Assembly (NCBI GenBank): GCA_030639305.1
Contig: DAOWCY010000025.1
Span: forward strand, 1 to 50,512
Length of the DNA stretch: 50,512 nucleotides
Direction: 5' to 3'
DNA from: JAGLQA01 sp023135565
Lineage (GTDB): Bacteria; Acidobacteriota; Aminicenantia; UBA2199
Shown here: positions 30,700 to 38,909 of the stretch, in pieces
Numbering within the stretch: the first letter of the stretch is position 1
Layout of the letters: each line of letters starts with the position of its first letter
Translations under genes and position numbers: made by a program
The notes under the pieces: model-generated
The model's database searches: none
What the model was told of the DNA's origin: nothing
What the model saw: only the letters and a program-made list of their open reading frames with translations

Positions 30700-31839
30700 T
30701 CAGACATTTTCAAAGAAATTCTTTATCCGCCGGGCAGCCTCTTCGATGACAGCCATCTCTAAGGCGATGTTGATCCTGATGCAGTCCTTCTTGCGGGGGG
30801 AAAAATTCTCGCCGGGCACTACAGCCACTTTGACGGCATCATACAGGTCCATAGCAAAGCGGAAAGCATCGTTGTATTTTTCCGGGAGCCTGGCCCAGAG
30901 AAAATAACCGCCCTGGGAATCCGCCACTGTAAAACCCAATTCCGCCAGCGCTTCCCGCATAAAACGATAAGCATTCCCGCACTTCGTCCTGACAGCCTCG
31001 ATATATTCCCGGCCAAAATCGTGTCGGTCTAAGTATTCAAAAATAGCGGCCTGGAAAAGAGGTACCGCACTAAGCCCGGTATAGTCGTGGATATCGCGTA
31101 TTCTTACCATATCTTCCGCGCCGCTGATCAAGTACCCGATACGCCAGCCGGTTATACTCAGCATCTTGGAAAATGAATCCACATAAAATAGTTTCTCATA
31201 GTCGAGGGTCAGGGGATTAAAAGGCGGCTTTTCAAAATAAATGTCTTTGTACACCGCATCGAAGACTATATAAAAACCATATTTTTTTGAAAGTAATACA
31301 AGCTTTTCTATTTCCCGGCGCGTCCAGACCTTTCCTAAGGGATTGCCGGGCGACGCGATAAATATAATCTTTACTTTTTTCTCCACGATGGTTTTTTCCA
31401 GGTTATCGAAATCGACGCTCAGGTCCGCCTGGAGATCGAAGTACTCGAAAGGGATAAAAAAGATTTCCGGCAGCCTGGGGTAACTCTCATAGACCGGATC
31501 GAAAGAGAGCACCGAAAAGGGTTTTTCCAGTATCCGGGTGAGGTAGAGGAAAGATAAAAATATCCCCTCCGTAGCCCCCTGGACAATCAAAAGATTATCT
31601 GTACTAATATTATTGTGCGAAGAACCTGCCCCCCGGCCCGCCAGCAGTTCCAGCAGATCGAAATTGCCGTTTCCCGGCGCGTATTGATGCAGCGATTTAT
31701 CGGCGATCTTCTCTTTTAAAATAGAAAGCAGTTCCGTCGGCGGAGCAAAACCCGGTTTGCCCTGGGCCAGGTTAATACCGCCGCCTTTTGCAACTTTCCT
31801 GGAAAAATAGCTGATCAGAGATCCTTTTGGTTTTTTCAT
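30700..31839 (-). CDS. Class I/II PLP-dependent aminotransferase
   Basis: A 379-residue fold-type I aminotransferase. It shows INLAQGKPGFAPPTELL near the N-terminus, SPGNPLGKVWTRREIEKLV (about 163-181) with the Asn that contacts PLP, and DSFSKMLSITGWRIGYLISG (about 223-242) with the PLP-binding Lys; the conserved substrate-binding Arg is in CIRINIALE near the end. It probably transfers the amino group of an amino acid to 2-oxoglutarate; the substrate is not determined. It is upstream of and operonic with the EamA exporter. Confidence 0.9.
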   Translation of the reverse strand: MKKPKGSLISYFSRKVAKGGGINLAQGKPGFAPPTELLSILKEKIADKSLHQYAPGNGNFDLLELLAGRGAGSSHNNISTDNLLIVQGATEGIFLSFLYLTRILEKPFSVLSFDPVYESYPRLPEIFFIPFEYFDLQADLSVDFDNLEKTIVEKKVKIIFIASPGNPLGKVWTRREIEKLVLLSKKYGFYIVFDAVYKDIYFEKPPFNPLTLDYEKLFYVDSFSKMLSITGWRIGYLISGAEDMVRIRDIHDYTGLSAVPLFQAAIFEYLDRHDFGREYIEAVRTKCGNAYRFMREALAELGFTVADSQGGYFLWARLPEKYNDAFRFAMDLYDAVKVAVVPGENFSPRKKDCIRINIALEMAVIEEAARRIKNFFENV

Positions 31840-32227
31840 GCCTCTAATTTAACCCAAAATCTTCCTCATGTCAAATCAGCAGCAACAGGAAATAATATTT
31901 CCCCGAGCGGGTCGCGAATGAACCTTACGCATCCCGTTCAGAGGGACGCTTTTTGGGGAAATATGATTTCCTATTCGTGTTGATTTATGTGCATCCATCG
32001 TTAGAATAGCTTCAGCGTCAACCTCGCCTCCGGCGGCCCTGCCGGGAGCCAAACTTTTGAAAAAGTTTGATCAAAACTTTTGTTTACTTAAAATCAAAAG
32101 AGCCCCTTGCCGCGAAGCGGCTAAACGCCTCCCCGTGCGTACGGGGTTGAAAAAGTTTGATCAAAACTTTCGTTTAATGAAAAGCGTCTCTCATCATTCA
32201 TAACTCATCACTCATAATGCAGCCCCC
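31840..32227. repeat. Long inverted repeat and R1 array
   Basis: 31871-31904 (TCAAATCAGCAGCAACAGGA, then AATAATATTTCCCC) pairs imperfectly with 31955-31987 (GGGGAAATATGATTTCCTAT, then TCGTGTTGATTTA), with a 50-base centre. 32024-32182 is R1: CCTCCGGCGGCCCTGCCGGG, TTTGATCAAAACTTTTGT, GCGAAGCGGCTAAACGCCTC, CGTGCGTACGGGG, then a second partial unit. No gene is seen. Confidence 0.75.
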
Positions 32228-34309
32228 TCACGTTCCTGTACAGCGGGTCCAACCGCAGCCCGGGCACACGGGGCACTTCTCATCCTGCAGCGTAGCTCCG
32301 CAAAAAGGACAGGTAATGGTATTCAAATCCTGTTTGTTGATTTTTACTTCACCGGTATGCTTCTCTAACACCAGCGCAATGGCATCGGGGATAGATTGAA
32401 TAAGATTACCGTTGTGAAAAGTAGGTTCGGAACTGCCGATGCCTTTTAACTGGCTGACCACTTCCTCCGCCACTATGCCGCTTCTTAAAGCCAGGGAGGC
32501 CAGTCGCCCGATGGCTTCGGCGTCGGCCATAGTCGAATAACCGCTCTTGCCTATCGAACAAAACACCTCGAAAGGTAAATCATTAAAAAAGGAGACGGTG
32601 ATGTAAAGATTACCCAGGCCGGTGGTAATTTTAGAGGTAGTCGAAGGCAGGGCTTCGGGCCTTTTCTGGGGACGGGGCTGCACCGCATCGACTTTATTCA
32701 ACACCTGCACAGCACGGCAGCCGTCCCGGTACACCGTTATCCCTTTGATGTTCATGTCGAAGGCCATCATGTAGGCAGCGGCAAGCTCTTCCCTGCCGGC
32801 TTCATTAGGAAAGTTGATGGTCTTGGAAACGGCGCTGTCAACATGTTCCTGGAAAACCACCTGCATTTTGATATGGTCTTCCGGTCCTACTTCCCCGGCG
32901 CTGATAAAATAATCCGGGAGCGGTTGATCCGGGTTTTTCTCTTTCCATTCCCGGTAGAGGGGGTGGATATCCTTGATTTCACTATCTAAGATTTTGGATA
33001 TCACCTCGAAAGCGAAAATGGGTTCGATGCTGGAAGAACACCCGGCAATACGCGAAATCGTACCGGTAGGCGCAATGGTTAACACCGCCGCATTTCTCAT
33101 CTTTTTACCGGCATAGATCGATTTTTCGATGTTGGGAAAATTGCCCCTCTCCTCTGCCAACTGCTCAGAGGCTTTGACTGTTTCCTCTTTTAAGAATTTG
33201 ATTATTTTTTTACCCACCCGGCGCGCTTCCGCGGTATCGTATTTGAGTTTCATCTCGATCAGCAGGTCGGCAAAACCCATTATGCCCAGGCCGATGCGCC
33301 GGTTGGCTTTGGCCATGAGATCGATCTGTTCCAGGGGGTAGATGTTCATGTCGATGACATTGTCGAGAAACCGCGCCCCCATGTAGATGGTCTCCTTGAA
33401 TCGCTCCCAATCGAAGCGATCTTTATTCTCCGGGTCGAAGAAATTGGCAACATTGATAGAACCTAAGTTGCAGGATTCGTAATTGTGCAGCGGTTGTTCG
33501 CCGCAGGGATTGGTGGCGCCGATGGGCCCCTGCATCCTGGTGGGATTCAAGCGGTTCACATTGTCGATTAGAATGAGCCCGGGGTCGCCGTTCTTCCAGG
33601 CGGAATCCACGATTTTGTCGAATATTTCGCGGGCATCGGCTTTGTTCACCACTTTGCCGTCCTTGGGGTCTATTAGGTCATAGGTGGTGTTTTCTTTTAA
33701 TGCTTCGATAAATTTGTCGGTGACGGCAACCGAAATATTAAAATTCTGGGCGCTGACGCCGTCTAATTTCATGGTGATAAACTCTTCGATGTCGGGATGG
33801 TCTATCCTGAGTACGCCCATATTGGCGCCGCGGCGCGTACCGCCCTGTTTGACCGCTTCGGTGCCGGCGTCGATAACCTTCAAAAAAGAGACCGGACCGG
33901 AAGCGATGCCCTGGGTTTTCTTCACGAAACTGCCCTGGGGACGTATCTCTGAAAAATCGAATCCTGTGCCGCCGCCCTCTTTGTGGACTAAGGCGGCGTT
34001 TTTTACGGTTTCGAATATCTCTTCCAGGGAATCTTTGATAGGCAGCACGAAGCAAGCGGAGAGGCATAATCCCCTGTCCGCTCCCGTAAGGGTAGGGGAA
34101 TTGGGCATAAAATCTTTCTGGATCATAGCCTTAAAAAACCGGTCTTCCCAGTATTTCTTATCCGGCGCGGTTTTTTCCGCCCCGGCAATAAACTTTGCCA
34201 CCCGGCGAAAGAGGTTAGAGGGTTTTTTATCGACTAATTCTCCTTTACCGTTTTTCTTGAAATACCGGGCTTTCAAAATAGTTACTGCATTGCTACTAAA
34301 ACCTTCCAT
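32228..34309 (-). CDS. nrdJ: Adenosylcobalamin-dependent ribonucleotide reductase
   Basis: A 693-residue class II RNR that reduces ribonucleotides using an AdoCbl-generated thiyl radical, independent of oxygen. It shows GLCLSACFVLP with Cys86, ATNPCGEQPLHNYESCNLGS (265-284) with the radical Cys269, Glu271 and redox partner Cys280, and TIAPTGTISRIAGCSSSIEP. The C-terminus carries a cysteine-rich zinc-ribbon-like tail, CPFCGATLQDEKCPVCPGCG, typical of this enzyme. No N-terminal ATP-cone is present. The promoter has an NrdR box between -35 and -10. It starts the minus-strand side of a divergent region with mraZ. Confidence 0.95.
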   Translation of the reverse strand: MEGFSSNAVTILKARYFKKNGKGELVDKKPSNLFRRVAKFIAGAEKTAPDKKYWEDRFFKAMIQKDFMPNSPTLTGADRGLCLSACFVLPIKDSLEEIFETVKNAALVHKEGGGTGFDFSEIRPQGSFVKKTQGIASGPVSFLKVIDAGTEAVKQGGTRRGANMGVLRIDHPDIEEFITMKLDGVSAQNFNISVAVTDKFIEALKENTTYDLIDPKDGKVVNKADAREIFDKIVDSAWKNGDPGLILIDNVNRLNPTRMQGPIGATNPCGEQPLHNYESCNLGSINVANFFDPENKDRFDWERFKETIYMGARFLDNVIDMNIYPLEQIDLMAKANRRIGLGIMGFADLLIEMKLKYDTAEARRVGKKIIKFLKEETVKASEQLAEERGNFPNIEKSIYAGKKMRNAAVLTIAPTGTISRIAGCSSSIEPIFAFEVISKILDSEIKDIHPLYREWKEKNPDQPLPDYFISAGEVGPEDHIKMQVVFQEHVDSAVSKTINFPNEAGREELAAAYMMAFDMNIKGITVYRDGCRAVQVLNKVDAVQPRPQKRPEALPSTTSKITTGLGNLYITVSFFNDLPFEVFCSIGKSGYSTMADAEAIGRLASLALRSGIVAEEVVSQLKGIGSSEPTFHNGNLIQSIPDAIALVLEKHTGEVKINKQDLNTITCPFCGATLQDEKCPVCPGCGWTRCTGT

Positions 34310-34343
34310 GTTTTAAAACTCCTTGTTATTTAGTTGATCGTAA

Positions 34344-34372
34344 ATTTTAAAACACTACATATAGTGTGTCAA
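34344..34372 (-). promoter_or_regulatory. nrdJ promoter with NrdR box
   Basis: Minus-strand TTGACA (34367-34372), 17 bases, TAAAAT (34344-34349). The spacer holds ACACTACATATAGTGT (34352-34367), matching the NrdR consensus acaCwAtATaTwGtgt at all but one position. Only one box is evident, though NrdR boxes usually occur in pairs. Repression by NrdR at high dATP is expected. Confidence 0.85.
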
Positions 34373-34451
34373 CCCCTAAAGTAAAAAAAATAAAAAAAAT
34401 TTCTCGGAGGCGAACAAAATTAAAAAAAATAATTTTTTTTTGCTTTTTCTC

Positions 34452-34481
34452 TTGACATTCTATAGTTTTATATATTAATAT
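34452..34481 (+). promoter_or_regulatory. mraZ (dcw operon) promoter
   Basis: TTGACA (34452-34457) with TAATAT (34476-34481) at 18 bases, or TTAATA (34475-34480) at 17. The surrounding sequence is strongly AT-rich. It is directly followed by the MraZ-type repeats. Confidence 0.6.
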
Positions 34482-34483
34482 AT

Positions 34484-34508
34484 GTGGGAGGTAATGGGCA
34501 AAAATGGG
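34484..34508 (+). promoter_or_regulatory. MraZ-binding direct repeats over the mraZ start
   Basis: GTGGG (34484), ATGGG (34494) and ATGGG (34504) occur at an exact 10-base period. MraZ is known to bind TGGGN direct repeats spaced by five bases and to repress its own operon. Here the first repeat overlaps the GGGAGG ribosome site and the third contains the mraZ start codon. Confidence 0.8.
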
Positions 34509-34980
34509 ACACATGAAACGATTTAGAGGCAGTTACGAGTTAAGGCTCGATGACAGGGGACGAATTAAGATCCCCTCGAGATACCTCTCTATTCTCGAAG
34601 AGCAGTATAGTAAGGAGATTTACTTGACCTCTTTAAACGGCGATTATGCCCTATTATACCCCTTAAACGTCTGGGAGGTGATCGAGCAGACCATAGAGAA
34701 AATACCGGTCAGGTCCCCGGAAATCGAAGAATATGTGGATAGAACCGGTTTCTGGGGCAATGAGTGTGAAGTAGACGCCCGCGGCCGCATCCTGGTTCCG
34801 CCTGAACTGCGGAATGCCGGTCAATTGCACGACAATGTGCGTGTAGTAGGCAAAATCGACCATATGGTAGTGTGGAACGATACGTTGTTCAGGGAGAAAA
34901 CGATTGCCGGTGAGTTCGGCGTCGATAAAATGCAGAAAGTAGCGGAGCTCCTGGAAAAGTATTCCAAGGTGGCATTATGA
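34504..34980 (+). CDS. mraZ: Transcriptional regulator MraZ
   Basis: A 158-residue double AbrB-like (SpoVT) DNA-binding protein, the first gene of the dcw operon and its autorepressor. It shows FRGSYELRLDDRGRIKIPSR (about 6-25) and, in the second half, CEVDARGRILVPPELRNAG (about 83-101), the paired DxRGRxxxP motifs. ATG at 34504 is 12 bases after GGGAGG; ATG at 34513 (MKRFRGSY) is an alternative that fits the usual MraZ start. The stop overlaps ftsL by ATGA. The rsmH gene, which normally follows mraZ, is absent. Confidence 0.95.
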   Translation: MGHMKRFRGSYELRLDDRGRIKIPSRYLSILEEQYSKEIYLTSLNGDYALLYPLNVWEVIEQTIEKIPVRSPEIEEYVDRTGFWGNECEVDARGRILVPPELRNAGQLHDNVRVVGKIDHMVVWNDTLFREKTIAGEFGVDKMQKVAELLEKYSKVAL

Positions 34981-35258
34981 AGAAGAAGGGCAAATCGCTA
35001 AATGGAATTTTTCTTTTGATGGCCTTTATCGTTTTCATCCTGGTGTTTACCTATTTAAGCCTGAACCTCAAGAACATCGACTACGGTTATGATTTGCAGG
35101 AGCTGCGGGAAAAAGAAAAAGCGCTGCTGGAAGAGGTAGCGATATTACAGGCGCGGCGAGCAACGCTGTTGAATTTAGAGCGGGTCGAGGATATCGTCAT
35201 GAACCGCTTGAAATACCAGTACCCGGAACCGCACCAGTTTATAAAAGTATTCGAGTAG
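34977..35258 (+). CDS. ftsL: FtsL-like cell division protein
   Basis: A 93-residue bitopic protein: basic cytoplasmic start MKKKGKSLNG, one membrane helix IFLLMAFIVFILVFTYLSL (about 11-29), then a periplasmic coiled coil (QELREKEKALLEEVAILQAR) and NLERVEDIVMNRLKYQYPEP. FtsL joins FtsB and FtsQ to activate septal peptidoglycan synthesis by FtsI and FtsW. Identification rests on size, topology and position, since FtsL sequence is poorly conserved. It overlaps mraZ by four bases and precedes ftsI by six. Confidence 0.85.
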   Translation: MKKKGKSLNGIFLLMAFIVFILVFTYLSLNLKNIDYGYDLQELREKEKALLEEVAILQARRATLLNLERVEDIVMNRLKYQYPEPHQFIKVFE

Positions 35259-35264
35259 AAAAGA

Positions 35265-36995
35265 ATGACAATGAAGACCAACAAGGACGAAAGGAACCGG
35301 GTTTTTTTCTTATTTATAGTTATCGTGATATGGGCCCTGCTTATCGGCTCTGCGCTGGTCAAGGTACAGGTGGTGGATTACAACAAAAACATGGCTCATG
35401 TCAGGAAGCAGCGCACCCGGACATTTTCTCTCCATCCCAAGCGGGGCGCCATCTACGACAGTAAAGGAGAGGTGCTGGCTATTTCGGTGAAAGCCAAATC
35501 CGCTTTTTTGAGTAATAAGAACAAGCAGGAGTCGCTGCAGTTATTCAAGCGTATCAGGCGGAAACTCCGTTTTCACCGGGACAGCAATAAAAATTGGTCG
35601 GCGGTAAAAGACATCACCAGGAGAATCAACGCGGGAAAAAGTTTCATCTGGATAAAAAGGAAATTAAGCGACGATGAATATGAAAAGTTGAGTAAGATCG
35701 AAATCGCTCCCGAGAGCAAGTCGCAGTTAAATTTTTTAGAAGAGTATAAACGCATTTATCCCCAGGGAGCCATGGCTGCTCATGTTCTCGGCGGAGTCGG
35801 CATAGACGAGCAGGGGCTGGCCGGGATAGAGTTCGAGCTCGATTCGCTCATCAAAGGCAAAGGCAGCACCGTAGAAGTACTGTTAGATGCCAGGAAGAAG
35901 CGGTTCAGCCAGGAATTCCTGACTCGTCCCGTGCCCGGGAAAGACATTTACCTGACCATCGATTCAGCGGTGCAATTTTTCGTGGAGCGGGAGCTAAAGA
36001 AGACCGTATTAAAATATAAAGCCAAAAGTGGCGCGGTAATCGTAATGCGGTCGGCGGACGGCGCCATACTGGCCATGGCCGGTTACCCGGTTTACAAGCC
36101 CGGGGCGATTTGCGACACGTCCAGTTGGAAGCAGAAAAACAGGCCGGTATCGTTTCTTTACCATCCCGGTTCTACTTTCAAGATAGTGCTGGCGGCCACG
36201 GCATTAGAGAAGAATGTGTGTTATCCGCAGCAGGTATTTAATTGTTACAACGGCGTATTCCCGGTAAAAAACCAAACCATTTACGATGATCATCCTGCTC
36301 AGAAGTTGACTTTTGAAGAGATCATCATTCACTCCAGTAATATCGGGGCGGCTAATATCGGTTTAAAATTAGGAAAAAAGAGATATTACGAAGGGATAAA
36401 GGGTTTCGGTTTCGGCGCGGAAACGGGAATCCGTCTTCCCGGTGAAGAAAGTGGTATATTAAGGCATGTAAAGAATTGGAGTGGGGTTTCGGTAGCTTTT
36501 CTTGCTTATGGTTATGAACTATTGGTAACGCCTATGCAGATGGTGTGCGCTTTTAATGTGCCGGCCAGCGGCGGTTATTTGGTACAGCCTTATGTGCTGG
36601 CCCGGATCGCGGGTGAAGGCCCCATAAAGAGAAAAAGTGCGCGAATATTATCGCCATCTACCAGTTCCAGGCTTACATCTATAATGAGTAGGGTGGTAAA
36701 ATTAGGCACCGGCAAGAAAGCTCAAATCGAAGGGATCGAGATTGCCGGGAAGACCGGCACCACGAAAAAAATGAAAGGCAAAGGTACGCAGCGGAAGTAT
36801 TATGTATCTTCCTTTGGTGGTTTTTTTCCGGCCCGGAATCCGCGGGTCACTATTTTCGTAGTTATAGATGAGCCTTCGTCTGCATATTACGGCGGTGAAG
36901 TAGCGGCGCCTTTGTTTAGAGTCATTGCCCAGAAGTTGATGGTTTATTTGAACATATTCCCCGAATTGTACCGGGAAAACGAGGTCAGGATATGA
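35265..36995 (+). CDS. ftsI: Peptidoglycan transpeptidase FtsI (PBP3)
   Basis: A 576-residue class B penicillin-binding protein that crosslinks septal peptidoglycan. It has an N-terminal membrane helix (VFFLFIVIVIWALLIGSALV), a dimerisation domain with KRGAIYDSKGEVLAIS (about 59-74), and the transpeptidase motifs STFK (303-306), SSN (357-359) and KTGT (496-499). ATG at 35265 and ATG at 35271 are both possible; there is only a weak ribosome site, and coupling to ftsL is likely. Its TGA is overlapped by an ATG (ATGA), the relic of a former coupling to the next gene, now separated by repeat R2. Confidence 0.95.
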   Translation: MTMKTNKDERNRVFFLFIVIVIWALLIGSALVKVQVVDYNKNMAHVRKQRTRTFSLHPKRGAIYDSKGEVLAISVKAKSAFLSNKNKQESLQLFKRIRRKLRFHRDSNKNWSAVKDITRRINAGKSFIWIKRKLSDDEYEKLSKIEIAPESKSQLNFLEEYKRIYPQGAMAAHVLGGVGIDEQGLAGIEFELDSLIKGKGSTVEVLLDARKKRFSQEFLTRPVPGKDIYLTIDSAVQFFVERELKKTVLKYKAKSGAVIVMRSADGAILAMAGYPVYKPGAICDTSSWKQKNRPVSFLYHPGSTFKIVLAATALEKNVCYPQQVFNCYNGVFPVKNQTIYDDHPAQKLTFEEIIIHSSNIGAANIGLKLGKKRYYEGIKGFGFGAETGIRLPGEESGILRHVKNWSGVSVAFLAYGYELLVTPMQMVCAFNVPASGGYLVQPYVLARIAGEGPIKRKSARILSPSTSSRLTSIMSRVVKLGTGKKAQIEGIEIAGKTGTTKKMKGKGTQRKYYVSSFGGFFPARNPRVTIFVVIDEPSSAYYGGEVAAPLFRVIAQKLMVYLNIFPELYRENEVRI

Positions 36996-37049
36996 GAAAC
37001 CGAAAGAATGGAAAAATGGAATGTTGGAAAAGCCGTTCAATAGAAGTTT

Positions 37050-37103
37050 TTGGAGGTGTCGGAACCTTTTTTCAAAAAGGTTCTGACCCGCCGGAGGCAA
37101 GAA
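37050..37103 (+). repeat. R2 hairpin plus Shine-Dalgarno cassette before murE
   Basis: GTCGGAACCTTTT (37058-37070) pairs with AAAAAGGTTCTGAC (37074-37087). It is followed by CCGCCGGAGGCAAG, whose GGAGG (37093-37097) is six bases from the murE ATG. Stem sequence differs from other R2 copies but pairing is kept. Confidence 0.75.
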
Positions 37104-38579
37104 ATGAAAAAGCTGGCTGAAATATTAAAGAATGCGCCTGTAATCTCTGCTAAAGGGGATTTGCAGCGACCTGTTTCCGGCATTGCCATCGACTCGCGAA
37201 AAATAACCGCAAATAATTGTTTTGTTGCCATTGCGGGGTACAAGCAGGACGGCATCGAATATCTACGAGAAGCCGTGAAACAGGGCGCTAATGCCGTAGT
37301 GACGCAGCACGCTCCTATGGCTGAATACGAGGACATCACAGCTTCGGGGCAGGTCGCCTGGGTGCAGGTTCGCGACGACAGGTTGGCTTTGAGCAGGCTG
37401 GCAGCCGCTTTTTACGACAATCTCACGGCAGGAATGTATACAGTGGGCGTCACCGGCACCAACGGCAAAACCACGGTCATGTCGTTGATTGCCGCTATAT
37501 TTAACCGGGTAGAGAAAACCGCGTCTATAGGCACGTTAGGTATGAGTTGCGCCGGTTTGTTAAAAAAGAGCGGGCTAACCACCCCGGAGATTAACGATAT
37601 ATTTGAATTTTTATCCGGGATTTGCCAACCGGACTGCCGCGGCTTAGTGATGGAAGCCTCTTCCGTTGCCTTGCAATTACAGCGGCTGGCGGACATCGAT
37701 TTTTCCCAGGCTATTTTTACTACTTTTTCCGGTGATCATTTAGATTTTCATAAAACCATGGCCGACTATTTTGAAGCCAAAATGTTACTTTTCAAAAAAT
37801 TACGGCCCGGGGGCACAGCTTTGATTAACATAGATGATCCGGTAGCGCCCCGGGTTCGTGAACGGCTGAAACATGAGAACAAATATGTAACCTATGGATT
37901 TTCCGACCAGGCCGACGTCAGGCCGGTTAATTATAAATTGAGTCTCGACGGCATCGAGGCCGAAGTGCGCACCCCGCAGGGGAACATCGGCATAGAGAGT
38001 TCTTTAATCGGCAAGGTGAACCTGTCGAACATCCTGGCTGCGGTAGGGTCGGCGGTGATAAAAGGTATTTCTCCCGGCGAAATAGCAGCCGGACTAAAAG
38101 ATTTCAAAGCAGTAAAAGGGCGGTTTGATTTTGCTTACAAAGGTGATTTTGCCGTATTGATCGACTACGCTCATACGGACCAGGCGTTGGAAGCTCTTTT
38201 GGTATCTCTTAAAGAAGTAGTGGAGAAGCGGGTCATCGTGGTTTTCGGAGCCGGTGGTTCCCGCGACAAAACCAAAAGGCCGCGTATGGGAGAAGCTGCC
38301 TCGAAGCATGCTGATTTTGTAGTAGTGACCAGTGACAACCCGCGGGCTGAAGACCCGGCGGCTATTATTGCCGGGATTGTACCCGGGTTTGTTTATGGTT
38401 TCAAGAATTTTATCGTTGAGATCGACCGGGAGAAGGCCATAGGCAGGGCTTTAGAAATGGCCCGGCCCGGTGATTTAGTAGTAATTGCCGGAAAAGGGCA
38501 TGAGGATTACCAGATATTTAAAGACAGGACTATTCATTTCGATGATTTCGAAGTGGTACGGGAGTTAGTAAAAAAATGA
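37104..38579 (+). CDS. murE: UDP-MurNAc-tripeptide ligase MurE
   Basis: A 491-residue cytoplasmic Mur ligase adding the third stem-peptide residue. The ATP site is VGVTGTNGKTTVMSLIAAIF (about 114-133); EASSVALQLQRL and FTTFSGDHLDFHKTM are conserved. VVTSDNPRAEDPAAI contains DNPR, the motif of meso-diaminopimelate-adding enzymes, pointing to Gram-negative-type wall chemistry. ATG at 37104 is used because the repeat-borne GGAGG lies six bases before it and MKKLAEILKN is typical; the frame further upstream is repeat DNA. Its stop is overlapped by a leftover ATG (ATGA) before the murF gap. Confidence 0.95.
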   Translation: MKKLAEILKNAPVISAKGDLQRPVSGIAIDSRKITANNCFVAIAGYKQDGIEYLREAVKQGANAVVTQHAPMAEYEDITASGQVAWVQVRDDRLALSRLAAAFYDNLTAGMYTVGVTGTNGKTTVMSLIAAIFNRVEKTASIGTLGMSCAGLLKKSGLTTPEINDIFEFLSGICQPDCRGLVMEASSVALQLQRLADIDFSQAIFTTFSGDHLDFHKTMADYFEAKMLLFKKLRPGGTALINIDDPVAPRVRERLKHENKYVTYGFSDQADVRPVNYKLSLDGIEAEVRTPQGNIGIESSLIGKVNLSNILAAVGSAVIKGISPGEIAAGLKDFKAVKGRFDFAYKGDFAVLIDYAHTDQALEALLVSLKEVVEKRVIVVFGAGGSRDKTKRPRMGEAASKHADFVVVTSDNPRAEDPAAIIAGIVPGFVYGFKNFIVEIDREKAIGRALEMARPGDLVVIAGKGHEDYQIFKDRTIHFDDFEVVRELVKK

Positions 38580-38909
38580 GAAACACAGATTATATATCGC
38601 AGCCGTTGGCCGCAACCAAACACACCCCGTCGCTTCGGGGCAAAAGACAAAAAGCCCCTCAGCGCCACCCCTCTCAAGAGGGGAATTTGGGTCGGTCAAT
38701 CAATAATCGTTTAGGAATCTCCGAAACGATTTCTTCTTTTTTAGAAAATCTTCGTGAAAAAACAAGATTTTCACTGATAAGTAGTACAGATTATAGAGAT
38801 TACGCAGACTCGCGGCACAAGCGTTTTGGATTATTTATAAAAAGTTTTTTGGGGGTGCAGGGGGCAATTTTTCAAAAACGCCCCCTGCCCGCCGGAGGCA
38901 AGAAAAAAA
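38580..38909. repeat. Repeats R3, R4 and R2 between murE and murF
   Basis: 38619-38688 is an inverted R3 copy. 38722-38787 is R4 (CCGAAACGATTTCTTC, AGAAAATCTTCGTG, AACAAGATTT). 38845-38903 is R2, with stem GCAGGGGGC (38857-38865) and GCCCCCTGC (38880-38888), then GGAGG (38894-38898), which is the ribosome site of murF. An open frame spans the gap but is repeat-derived. Confidence 0.8.

Noticed and set aside
33684..34316. Plus-strand frame of 210 codons opposite nrdJ
   Set aside because: Shadow of the ribonucleotide reductase gene caused by codon bias; it would also cover the nrdJ start.
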